A stretch of 64,000 bases of DNA, from the NCBI GenBank assembly GCA_963662175.1, contig OY759225.1:1364001-1428000 (forward strand), read 5' to 3'. Of this stretch, positions 46,480 through 57,385 are shown in pieces. This DNA comes from Aradus depressus. Lineage: Eukaryota; Arthropoda; Insecta; Hemiptera; Aradidae. The notes below the pieces were generated by a model. That model had not been told where the DNA came from, did not search any database, and saw nothing but the letters and a program-made list of their open reading frames with translations. Each line of letters starts with the position of its first letter. Position 1 is the stretch's first letter. Both the position numbers and the translations under genes were made by a program.

Positions 46480-46786
46480 ATGTATCATTCGTGTTAGATA
46501 CTGCTGGCTTCGTATAAATGTATCATTCGTGTTAGATACTGCTGGCTTCGTCTAAATGTATCATTCGTGTTAGATACTGCTGGCTTCGTATAAATGTATC
46601 ATTCGTGTTAGATACTGCTGGCACCGTCTAAATGTATCATTCGTGTTAGATACTGCTGGCTTCGTCTAAATGTATCATTCGTGTTAGATACTGCTGGCTT
46701 CGTCTAAATGTATCATTCGTGTTAGATACTGCTGGCTTCGTCTAAATGTATCATTCGTGTTAGATGCTGCTGGCTTCGTCTAAATG
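46480..46786. repeat. 38-bp minisatellite, 8 copies
   Basis: Units AATGTATCATTCGTGTTAGA with TACTGCTGGCTTCGTCTA; a few substitutions (GCACCG, GATGCT). Recent tandem expansion. Confidence 0.95.
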
Positions 46787-46830
46787 GAAAGGGGTTGTCC
46801 ATAAATTACGTTATGAAATGTCTAGTTTAA

Positions 46831-47571
46831 CCCTCTAGTACACTCGCCTTTCATTGTTACATTAGTACACTCGCGCGGCACTCAATACCGCATGCTTAAC
46901 TATTGAGTTTTTCAGCAGTTTTGCACCCCATACAACTCCAAAAAGTTATTATTAGGCATACTGAATGCATAACAATGTTTTTAAAAACTTTATTGAAAAA
47001 AAAAATACAAAATTGTTTAAAAAATGTAACAAAAATTGAACCTTTTAAACAATGTTTAAGAATTACATATATTGAAGTAAAGAAAAACATCTTATTATAG
47101 TACAAGAAGAACAATATTATCAATTATAAATAGTTTATTTTTATTATAAATTAGTCGCAGGTACAAGGAAAAACTAAAAAATTAATAATTAATTATTTTT
47201 TAGTTGTTTTAATTAATTAATTAACAGCTAATTATTATTATTTAATTATAAATTAGCAGTTCATGAAAAAAAAATTAACTAAAACATAAAAATATAAAGT
47301 TATATAGAAAACAAATACGAAATAAAATATTTAAAAAAACTTACATTTTAACACAGGCACGGTATACAGTGCCGCAACTGTTGTCCCTTCCACTTTAACC
47401 TATTGTTACCGACTGATAAAATATCAAATCAATGCGCTACTTGTTGAGTTCATTCATAGACACGTCATTGAAGAATAGAAGTGGGGATTAGCTTGTTGTA
47501 ACATAGGGACCGCGAAAATCCAAATTTAGTAAATTTGCGGCATGGAGTGCCGCGGCGATTGTACTAAAGGG
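46831..47571. mobile_element. Non-autonomous piggyBac element (MITE)
   Basis: Flanked by TTAA (46827-46830 and 47572-47575). Left end CCCTCTAGTACACTCGC and right end, in reverse complement, CCCTTTAGTACAATCGC form 17-bp TIRs with two mismatches. A subterminal copy AGTACACTCGCGCGGCACTC lies near 46865. TTAA plus CCCT ends are diagnostic of piggyBac. The 741-bp interior encodes no transposase. Confidence 0.9.
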
Positions 47572-48224
47572 TTAAAATGTAAACTAACAAATATTTAATT
47601 TAACCAAGTTAGGCTATTATTATTTCTGATAGAAGCTGTGAACCTGATACCAGAAACAGAGATATAACACAATTATATATGAGATAATGATTGAAACGTG
47701 GCCAAATCATGGTTTGTCACTGAGCATTGTCATGATCTTCTTTAGATGGACGACTTAAAGACACTTTGATCGAGTCACATCACTATGAGAGAGCTCCAAT
47801 GACATAAACAATGTTGCTACGCTAGCAGTACAGTCAGCATAACTGCATCCTGTAGCCTGGTCCAACATGAACATAAAGTCAACATGAATGAAACCTAACA
47901 AACACTGTCAGCATTCCTGCAACGTTATAGTCCTCGGCGTCAATCTGTAGGTCTCTCCTAAAAACACACCAGAGGGCGTGGCCGAGGTGGTCAGTCATAT
48001 TGTTCCTCACCAAACCCTGATTTCTTACGTCTCTCAACAGTTGAAATGTTGCCGCTCCACACTATCCATTATTTAGTTAATAATTAATTTTATAAATAAT
48101 TATTATTTACATTTCTGAATTCAATATAAAATTCGAATATGGGTATATTTTTTATTGATGTAGAGACATTTATGAATGTTTCTAAAACAAAATCTAAGGG
48201 AAACTTGAAATTCCTTGAATTCGT

Positions 48225-48510
48225 TTTACTGTAGAACCCTATAGGGTTAAGGACGACACCCATTAATTGTCAGTAAAATTGGACTTAAGGGTGGGGGCTG
48301 GGTCAGAGAAGGGATTATTTCAAAAACCCTAATAACTGCCGATACAATGAATGAATGACAACAGGAAATTTCATATGAGGAATGGGAAGCCCTAATTAAG
48401 ACATCTATTGACTTTCAGCCAAATTGGTTCCAAAAGAAGAGAGTTTAGAGGGAGAGGGGAAACTTAATTGATGACAAATAATTCGAGCTGAGGAAGTATA
48501 ATTCCGATGA
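48225..48510 (+). repeat. Dispersed repeat X copy
   Basis: Contains ACCCTAATAACTGCCGATAC, AAATTTCATATGAGGAATGG, TTGACTTTCAGCCAAATTGG and CGAGCTGAGGAAGTATAATT. Ends near TTCAATTTCCTTTAC. A reverse fragment follows at 48735-48870. Confidence 0.6.
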
Positions 48511-49202
48511 TTCAATTTCCTTTACTACAAGCTAACGAGAGATGTTAATATAAAGGGTGTTGGGGAACGTGCCTTGCCCTTGGGAGTTACAACCAAGTCC
48601 GCTAGAGTTCACCACTCAGTATTTAACTCATCGTGAGTCTGAAATACATTCACGCTCGGTCTGCCTCCTAAATCAGGCTGAGAATGTGACATGTGAACCG
48701 TGCCGAGTAATTAAACAAAAATCCTGAAATCTCTTAACTTACCAGTAATGTACGATACTTTCCCAGTAAATATTTAGTTTTCACTCTCCCTCTAAACTCA
48801 TTTCCTCTTCAGTCCGTTTGGTTGAAAATCAATAGGTGTTTCACTCAGGGACATCTCAATTCTTTTATAGAATTTCATCGGCCATAGAAGTGGTGTGTCA
48901 CTTACCCGCTACCCTCGTTATTGGATTATTTGCAATGTTTGGACAACGTGAATAGTTTATATGAATAAAATGGAGAAAGGTGAAAGGTTACCCATTTCCC
49001 CGCCGACCAAATTAGGGTGATGTGACCGGCCCCCCTCAGGAGGTCAGGAGCACCCCAAAAAAAATGTTCGGACAGTGAATAAAAAGCTTATAAGAATGTT
49101 ACATAAAATATCTCATGAAAATCTGATCATTAAAGAGCCAGAACCCTCATTCTATGCTTTGGGACCCCCACAAATCCGTTCCCGTTTCAAAATTTTGAAT
49201 TG

Positions 49203-49622
49203 TCCCTACATCCTATGTATTAATAATAATAATAAATTTATTTCCGTTAAACCAATACATGTTAATAGGATCCGTCAAATGAATTTATACATTAAGATAG
49301 CTTATAGATTAGATTTATAACTACTTGAGTCTAACACATCTATGATTAGTAGTAATAACAAAACTATTAAAAAAAGTAAAATGAAATTAATAAAAACTGA
49401 ACAAATAAATACTTAAAAATATGTGAGTATATAAAAAAAAAATTAATACAAGATACGTTCATAATAAGTAGGCACATTTTTCAATTTAATAAAAATTAAG
49501 ATAACTATTTTTCAAAAAAAAACTCTTCGGAAGTGTCTTCATCCCCCAACGATGTTTCGAGACGTTCTTACGTCCCATCATCAGGTCCCAATGTGCGAGA
49601 TATAGAAAAGAAAGAAAACAAG
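49203..49622 (-). repeat. Repeat family P, reverse copy
   Basis: Reverse complement of 32700-33080. It starts with AATAATAATAATAAATTTAT on the plus strand and ends at the core. On the minus strand the core is CTGATGA, one T, GGGACGT, AAG, ACGTCTC, GAAAC, so here GAAAC is intact. It is inserted within a family Y repeat (49062-49200 and 49660-49770). Confidence 0.8.
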
Positions 49623-50649
49623 TCATCTTACGTTCAACCGTTTGCCAGTGAAACTGAAACTAATATACATACGTTCAGACAGGAATTGAACTGATGATCT
49701 CTAAAGCCGTTATATACAATTTAACAGATTTCTGATCAAACTAAAAAAAAAACACTCCGACCCTGTACAGACAAAACTTTAATGAAGAAAATGAAAGGCA
49801 TGATTGCGGAAGGTGGCTTTAATATATTCTGTACTTTCACAGGAATGTCAAGTATTTGAATATTGTGTATTATGAAAGTCAAATGGAAAGTGGAATCTTT
49901 AATTTATCAGGAAATTTTCAAACAGGATTATATACCTTTTTTAAGTTACATACATATTTATGTAGTTACTGGATTTTAAAGAAAGGTGGTTATTGATTTC
50001 CTGCAGTTCATCCATAGTGGCAATTAGCGAAGAGCTTCAACAATTTGTATTTTCTTATACCTACCTGTAGTAATTAGCAAGTATTGTAATCGTGTGAAAA
50101 TTCGAGATCGAGGTTTTAACGGATTTGTACGTTTCAAGGTCCCATGAACACCTTTTTGCTATGAGGTCTGTTTATGCGTGTGAGGGAATATGATTGAAAA
50201 TTTGTGAGCGCTCTACCAGAAAAGCGATTGTAGATACGTACTTGAAATTTGGAATGAAGGGGTCACATGTGCTAACTGAGACCTGATTAGAGGCCACTTG
50301 ACTGCGAGGTCAAGGTATATTTTACAAGATTCCACTTTTATTTATGACCTAATCAAAACTTATCGCAAGTAAAAGTTATAGAAAAGACAAAAATACATAT
50401 TTTGTATGATATACAATTTTTTGCAGGTTGTCCGGTTTTTGAGATACATGACGAAAACCGTCCAGAAATGTAGTTTTGAAACACATATTTTTAGATGTTT
50501 CCTTCATTTACCCAAAAACAGTCAGTCCTATCGAAAAATTATTTCTTATCAAAAATGTTTCTTATTAAATTTTCTCAGATATAAGATAGGATTAATACGA
50601 CTAAAGTTGTAGCGTCTCAAACAAAGAAAATAAATTCATTGGGAAATAA

Positions 50650-50997
50650 TTAGGTTAGGTTAGGTTTTATGACTCATGCCCGGGCTTTAACTACGAGGTC
50701 ATTTCGCCTACTACCAGACTCCTCTTTCGTCTCTCTGGTGGACATGAGCCCGACTCTACTGTGGCAGTCCTAAATTTTGCTTACCCTAAATTTTTTTATT
50801 CATCTAGGGTAGGGGTCTTTAACGAGTACCTGACATTGTACAGGCTCGGGACCATCGCTTAGCGTCCAATCGAAGGACGGCGTGCTTAAGTTTATTTTAC
50901 CTCCCAGATAAAATAAACTAAGGGCCTCGGTTGGGTTTCGAACCCACGACCTTGAGTTCAGAAGTCAAGCACGCATACCACTGAGCTACCGGCGCCC
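50650..50997 (-). mobile_element. SINE family A, near-complete reverse copy
   Basis: Begins with TTAGGTTAGGTTAGG (the CCTAA tail in reverse) and ends with GAGCTACCGGCGCC (A box side). All body blocks of the 29882-30226 copy are present. Confidence 0.92.
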
Positions 50998-51504
50998 TCT
51001 CTGTAAGCGTTTAGTTTTTATTAAACAAATATTGATAATATGCTGGGAAAAGAGAAAATTATCTAGATCAATGATACAATAGACAATATCGTAGAACATT
51101 CGTTAATAGGATTTTGTATACGTTCTTCGAACTACGGAAACCTGAAAAGCTACAACTTTCACCCTACCGGGGACCTGTTCTGTCCGCATCTACCTTCCGT
51201 AACCTTCAGCATCCTCTCTCTACGGGCTCTCAGAAAATAAGAAAACATGGAGTTTCTCTTCCGAGGAGTCGTCATGAAAAATTGTTTAACAAGCAGTTCT
51301 GTTTACTTTATTCAATTTTTTAAAATACAAAAAATAATAATTTTCAAATATTTAAATACTTAAAAATTATAGCAAATGGAAAAAGATAAATGGCGTTTTA
51401 AAGTTAAAAAGAAGAGAAAATGGCTGGCTATTCTGGACAGAGATATATGTGGGTAACTGGTAAACTGAATATCCTAGGTAGCATCAGATGAAGAAGATCT
51501 AAAC

Positions 51505-51830
51505 TCCCAAACTCTTCTCGTTTACAAGGAAGAACAATCCGAACTGTTCATGCAGGGGCATGACATTGCAGAGCATGTTGTCCTCGAGTATCAACTATAT
51601 GATAGGGGCAGAGTGAAGTTGATTCGCTGGATCAGATCATATCTGGGACTGGACCTGCGGCAGTTGGTGGCGGAGACCGTCTTACCATTGGTTAGACGGT
51701 TGTCGGTTCCCAGCATCACGCCAGTGGCAGTGGAAGAAAGCAGTACGATGGGCTCCAGAGGACTACAATCCGGTAGTTGCCTCCAAACCGCCATAGCCTC
51801 TTTTAAACCTACGTTTTTTTTTTGTTTTTT
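51505..51830 (+). mobile_element. R1-like LINE C-terminal fragment
   Basis: Similar to 34100-34260: GGAAGAACAATCCGAACTGT, GCAGAGCATGTTGTCCTCGA and GGACCTGCGGCAGTTGGTGG. The translation gives IAEHVVLEYQLYD, with the second Cys changed and the first cluster frameshifted. Dead. Confidence 0.75.
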
Positions 51831-52271
51831 TTTTTTCGAAATTCGTTTCTCACAATATTGTCTTAATGTAAATTTCTATTTGTTTTCTGATAGCTGTAAT
51901 CAGAATTTTTATCGTCGATTAAGTTCTTGTCTTTTAAATCTAGTAGAGGATTCCATGTCAGGCGTCGGCGATAAAAACAGTAAAAAAAAAAACTTGGTGT
52001 TGAATTCAATTTATCTTAAATATTTAGTAGATTAAAAAAAAGAGGGACTTTATGAAATTATTTAAATTGAAAATGTATTATGTGAATTTAAATTAAAAGG
52101 TCTGGGACCAGCGTGCAAGGTTATTAAATAAACGAACAGTGGTGGGAGAAGAATGGGATAACAAAGAACAAAAAGAAGAAAAATAAATTTTCCGAATAAA
52201 CAGGTTTTTTGTGAATTGAATTAGTTGAGATGGTGTTTTCTTCAAATATATTGACAAAAATACTATTTCTG

Positions 52272-52632
52272 TACAGAGTAGTAATAAGTATATAGTAACA
52301 GAGTAGTAATAAGTATATAATAACAGAGTAGTAATAAGTATATAGTAACAGAGTAGTAATAAGTATATAGTAACAGAGTAGTAATAAGTATATAGTAACA
52401 GAGTAGTAATAAGTATATAGTAACAGAGTAGTAATAAGTATATAGTAACAGAGTAGTAATAAGTATATAGTAACAGAGTAGTAATAAGTATATAGTAACA
52501 GAGTAGTAATAAGTATATAGTAACAGAGTAGTAATAAGTATATAGTAACAGAGTAGTAATAAGTATATAGTAACAGAGTAGTAATAAGTATATAGTAACA
52601 GAGTAGTAATAAGTATATAGTAACAGAGTAGG
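52272..52632. repeat. 22-bp microsatellite-like array, about 16 copies
   Basis: Unit AGTAATAAGTATATAGTAAC with AG, almost perfect throughout. In reverse the array yields a repeated ITTLLLYTYYYSVT frame (52263-52712), an artefact of 22-bp periodicity. Confidence 0.96.
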
Positions 52633-52778
52633 GAAAATAAAGAGTGGGAGAGAGAGAGAGAATGAGGTGAGTTAATTTGTAATGATAACTGGAATTTGGT
52701 TTTATCTAACATACATTTTTATTTACATAAAAAACACAATAACGTCAATAAAAATGTTCCTCAGATCTAGAATTTTTG

Positions 52779-52960
52779 TTTTTATAATTTTTTTTTACTT
52801 GGCTTCATGTACAACGCATATTAGCCATGTCTCTATAACGGTGTTATTGGTTATCTACACATCCAACATCCCAACATCCATGGGAGAGAGTTCTATGAAA
52901 TAAAGCTCTCTGAGACGGGATTCGAACCCGCAACCGTAATGGTACTAGTATATTACTTAT
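52779..52960 (-). mobile_element. SINE family B copy
   Basis: Reverse copy: GGCTTCATGTACAACGCATA, TTAGCCATGTC, GAGAGTTCTATGAAATAAAG and GGGATTCGAACCCGCAACC (B box). The head side is degraded. Confidence 0.8.
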
Positions 52961-53369
52961 ACTCCGATCAGTAAATAACTTTGGGAGACAACTTTTTACT
53001 TTCTTTACCGAATGTAAGTACATATAAGGAAGTAGGTATTGTAATCGTGCGAAAATTCGAAATCAAGTGTTCAATGGATTTTCACGTTTCAGGGCCCCCG
53101 GAATACGTGTTGTCTCCAAAAGAGCAACAACAGAAGGTTCACCAAATAAACAGATCAAAAGTATTAGCGTTTTTTCAAACGTGAAGAACCTGTGCCACAA
53201 GGATTATAATCCTATTGATAATTATCAATATTCTATAATTCTTCATCAGCTATTTTGGTTCAAACCAGAACATATTTTCATAATGTCACTGTTGACTATC
53301 ATCGTATCTGGTTGAAGTCTCTCTATTCACATTGCTGTAATAATGTGTTTTTCTAGACTAAAGAGGCTA

Positions 53370-53710
53370 CACCCAAGCTTGTGTAAGTTTCTGCTGTCCT
53401 TCTAAATCTTCAAAATCTTTATTTGCTGGACCCTTACCTTCAGTTTTTGCTGTTTTGTGGGTTCTTCGATCACTGAATTTGAGACTACACCCCGACTCAC
53501 ATGTAAGGTTCCGCTCTCCCTCTAAACCTTCAGTCTCTTTATCTGAATTTACTCTCAACATCTGTTTTTGCTCATTTGAGGGTGCTCCGATCTCTGAAAT
53601 TTAGGCTACGCCTTATACTTATTTTCCCGCTCTGCCTCTGAGTCCTCAATGTCTTTATTGGTTGTCTCCTAACCTCTGTTGTTGCCATTTTGAGGGAGCT
53701 CCCATCCAAC
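53370..53710. repeat. Diverged tandem modules, about 3 copies of 120 bp
   Basis: Each contains a CTCCCTCTAAAnCTTCAnTC/TCTTTAT block, a CTGTTTTTGCTnTTTTGnGG block and a CTCCGATCnCTGAA block. Probably part of the X-type repeats. Confidence 0.5.
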
Positions 53711-53947
53711 GGAAGAGGACAATGGATTTTAATAGTGCCGATTTACAACAAAAAAGTTTTTTGAAAACTTTTGAGGTATCCCTAAACTATTCTAGAGTTG
53801 ATAAGCTTTGAAATATTGATATAGAATTAATGGCCGTCTAAAGGTCCAACCTACATATCCACTTTTATGGCCCTCTAAAGGTCCAACCTACATATCCATT
53901 TTTCTTGTAGAAAACCTCGCACGATTTGAATGAAATTTCGTACTCCA

Positions 53948-54066
53948 GTATTTCGGGAGTTCTATCTACTGAATAAAACTCACTCCCGGACGAGATTCGA
54001 ACCCACAAACCATGGTGAGACCATGCGACTAAAGACTTACGCTCTAGCCCACAGGGCCACCATGAC
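53948..54066 (-). mobile_element. SINE family B head half
   Basis: Reverse copy from the body (TTCGGGAGTTCTATCTACTG, AAACTCACTCCCGGACGAG) through the B box (ATTCGAACCCACAAACC) to the tRNA-like start (TACGCTCTAGCCCACAGGGC). The tail side is missing. Confidence 0.85.
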
Positions 54067-54763
54067 CCCAAGGTATCATAAATAGTAAATTATTTCGAAT
54101 TAAATATTTTTTTTCGAATTTATTATAGAAATTTTCTAATTTATGTAGATACTTGTCTATAGACATTCTTTAATCTTCTAAAAATCTACAGTTTTCATCT
54201 GCCGATTTGAAGGGACATCATCGGGTGCTGAAGAGAGCTCTGCCAAAAGATAAATGAATGAAATGAAAAAAGAACTTTATTCTGGGATCGAGGTCCCCTA
54301 AGAATAATTACAGATAAAAGAAACAAAATAAATAAGTGAAAACTCAAAATGAAGGCATCAGACCATAAGAACACATTAAGTATATAAGTAAATAAAAATA
54401 ATATTTTTTTTATTATTTAGTATTATATTTATTTAGTTATAAGTAAAACTAAAAAAGAGAAACTAACAAAAAAATAATAATAATGAAAAAGACAGTAAAA
54501 TATGGAAAAATACGTGCATAGAAGAAGAGAGAAAGGAGTCAATAACTATATGCATAGTTCGTGACTAAAAAAGGAACACAAATATGATAGCTAACGGTGG
54601 CGGGGATGCTCAGCAAGAAGTTTGAATTAAAATTAAAATTGGAGTCTAGTTTAGAAAAAATACAGAAAAGGAAAGTTCGAGGTAAACGAAAATATATAAC
54701 ATTAACAGTAGATAAATATAAATAATAGAAGGGAACATAGATAATATAGTTGTTAGTTATTGT

Positions 54764-54828
54764 GACTCATGCCCGGGCTTTAAGGTCATATCACCTACTA
54801 ACAGAACGCTCTTTCATCGCTCTGGAGG
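54764..54828 (-). mobile_element. SINE family A tail fragment
   Basis: GTGACTCATGCCCGGGCTTT, AAGGTCATATCACCTACTAA and AACGCTCTTTCATCGCTCTG match the 3' end of family A in reverse. Confidence 0.75.
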
Positions 54829-55439
54829 GGATTTAATCGCTCAAAAGTTCCATGTTAAATTCTCACTCAAATTTTATGTTTTCAGACCCTGAAAAAGATT
54901 GAATAAAATATTGCCAACGCATGGAGAGAAAAAAATGTGGAAGACTGACCTTATTTAATAAGGTTATGCATTTACTATTATTTCTTCATAAATTTGCACC
55001 TATATAATTACACATTTATGTTTTGACGAATTGGTTATTTTTGTAGCAAATATTTAACACTGTTGCTATATTTCACTAGCCATTAACTTTCTATTTATAC
55101 TTATCTTATTATTTGGTGTAAGATATTTATATTTAATAGCAGTCAAGTTTCATTTCATAATAATTATTGTCTTATTTCACTCGGCTTAATATGTAAAAAG
55201 TTAATTTTATTTTAAATCTAATTTTCCACCGAATTAGCGTCGAAACATTGTTTTCATTAATTTGTTTCTCAAATTGTCTAAAAAAGAGGTGGTCTCTCTT
55301 CTAAGATGTGGAATCTGTATCCTTTTAGAAGCATATCGCGTGATAATAAAAATTATGTAAATCTATATAAATAAAGCGTTGTTCCAGCATCACGCCCAAA
55401 CCGCTGGACGGATCTTCATGAAACTTCACATGTAGCATT

Positions 55440-56050
55440 CTTTTGAGCCCGATTGAATAATAGGCTATGTGGTGTCCCAATGTTTTGAACGGGAGGGGGG
55501 AGGCGCGGTTGTGGGGGGGCCTAAATATAAATATAGAGCTAACTCTTTAACGGTTGGTCATATTGTCACGAAATTTCCCATGTAGTATTCCTGAAGGCCA
55601 AATAGAAATATAAGGTGTGTGGCGTCCCAAAGTTTTGAACGGGAGGGGGGGTTGTGGGGGGGCCTAAGTATAAATATAGAGCTAACTCTTTAACGGTTGG
55701 TCATATTGTCACGAAATTTCCCATGTAGTATTCCTGAAGGCCAACTAGAAAAATAAGGTGTGGCGTCCCAATGTATTGGACGGGAGGGGGGGTTGTGGGG
55801 GGGCCTAAGTATAAATATAGAGCTAGCTCATTAACGGTTGGTCATATTGTCACGAAATTTGACATGTAGTATTCCTGAAGGCCAATTAGAAAAATAAGAT
55901 GTGTGGCGTCCCAAAGTTTTAACCGGGAGGGGGGTAGTGAGGGTAGGCCTAAGTATAAATATAGAGCTAGCTCATTAACGGTTGGTCGTATTGTCACGAA
56001 ATTTCACATGTGGTATTTTTAAAAGCCAAATAAAAAAAAAAGGTGTGCGA
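55440..56050. repeat. About 170-bp tandem modules in the Helitron, 4 copies
   Basis: Each module has TATAAATATAGAGCTAACTC, TTTAACGGTTGGTCATATTG, TCACGAAATTTCCCATGTAG and a GGGAGGGGGG tract followed by GTTGTGGGGGGGCCTAA. Confidence 0.9.
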
Positions 56051-56078
56051 CGTCACAAAAATGTGAACTGAAGGGGGG

Positions 56079-56520
56079 TTGTGGATTTTTGAACTGAGCC
56101 CCCTCTCCGGAACTCCCTCCTCCCCTCAGCCGATATTGCTGAAATTTGACTGGTTATGTCCTAAGTGGATTTTAGTTTTAAAAACGAAATTTGATGTCGA
56201 TACATTCATTACATCGGCAGTTATTGGGATTTTTGAATTGAGCCCCCACCCCGGAACTCCCCCCTCTCCTCGGCCGATATCGCTGAAATTTGACTGGTTA
56301 TGTCCTAAGTGGACTTTAGTTTTAAATACGAAATTTTATGTCGATACATTCATTACATGGGCTGTTATTGGGATTTTTGAATTGAGCACCCACCCCGGAA
56401 CTCCCCTCTCTCCTCGGCCGATATCGCTGAAATTTGACTGGTTATGTCCTCCGTGAATGTTAATCTTAAATACGGAATTTGATGTCGATAAATTCATTAC
56501 ATCGCCAGTTATTGGGATTT
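56079..56520. repeat. 116-bp tandem modules in the Helitron, 3-4 copies
   Basis: Each contains TCGGCCGATATCGCTGAAAT, TTGACTGGTTATGTCCTAAG, GATGTCGATACATTCATTAC and GTTATTGGGATTTTTGAATT. A fourth partial copy is at 56870-56980. Similar wording occurs in the dispersed X repeats. Confidence 0.9.
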
Positions 56521-56999
56521 TTAAATTCAGATTCGCTTATCTACCCATTCTCTTCCATCGGCTTCTATACTTCTATGCTGAAACGGGGTTTGTTTGTATG
56601 TTTATACCAGCATCACGCCCAAACGGCTGGACGGATATTCATGAAACTTCACATGTAGCATCCTTTCAAGACCGATTGAATAATAGGCTATGTGGCGTCC
56701 CAAAATTTCGAACGGGAGGGGGGGTTGTAAGGGGGGGTAAGCATAAAAATAGTGCAAACTCATTAATTAATGGTCGGATTGTCATGAAATTTCATATGTA
56801 GTATTCTTGAAGGCCAAATAGAAAAAAAAGTGTGCGACGTCACAAAATTGTGAACGGGAGGGGGGTTGTGGATTTTTGAACTGAGCCCCTCCCCGGAACT
56901 CCCCCCTCCCCTCAGCCGATATCGCTGAAATTTGACTGGTTATGTCCTAAGTGAATGTTAGTTTTAAATACGAAATTCGGAGTTGCAAGGCGCATACTA

Positions 57000-57385
57000 T
57001 CCAAGGTGACCGGCGTTCTTAAGTAGGAACTAGCTGTGATTCCAAGTGGTCCTAAGAACTTACTAGCTGGGCTGGCCGCCGTTGCAAGGCATATACTACG
57101 AATAGCTGTGTGGCCCAGCGTTCCTGAACACGAACTAGCTGTGGTGCGAAGCATTCCTAAGAACGTAATAGCTGTTGTTCCCAGCGGTTTTAAGCACACA
57201 CTAGCTGTGGTGCCCAGCTGTTCCGAGCACTTACTAGCTGGGATGGTACGCCGTTGCAAGACCGATACTAGCTGTGGTCATGAGCGTTCTTAAGTACGTA
57301 CTGGCTAGGATGTCCAGCGATGCTAAGTATTTACTAGCTGTGGTTTCCGCCGTTGAAAGAGCACATACTAGCTGTGGTGTCTTCC
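57000..57385. repeat. Diverged 36-bp array in the Helitron
   Basis: About ten units built on ACTAGCTGTGGTGCCCAGCG, TTCCTAAGCACnT. Strongly diverged between units, so older than the other arrays. Confidence 0.85.

Noticed and set aside
46480..46786. Possible CRISPR array
   Set aside because: Units are directly adjacent with no variable spacers, and the context is a eukaryotic genome; it is a minisatellite. The same applies to 18634-18896 and 62455-62882.
52263..52712. 149-codon repetitive membrane-like protein
   Set aside because: Produced by a 22-bp array with no stop in that frame; composition is purely repeat-driven.
57036..57293. 85-codon Val/Ala/Pro frame
   Set aside because: Translation of the diverged 36-bp array inside the Helitron.
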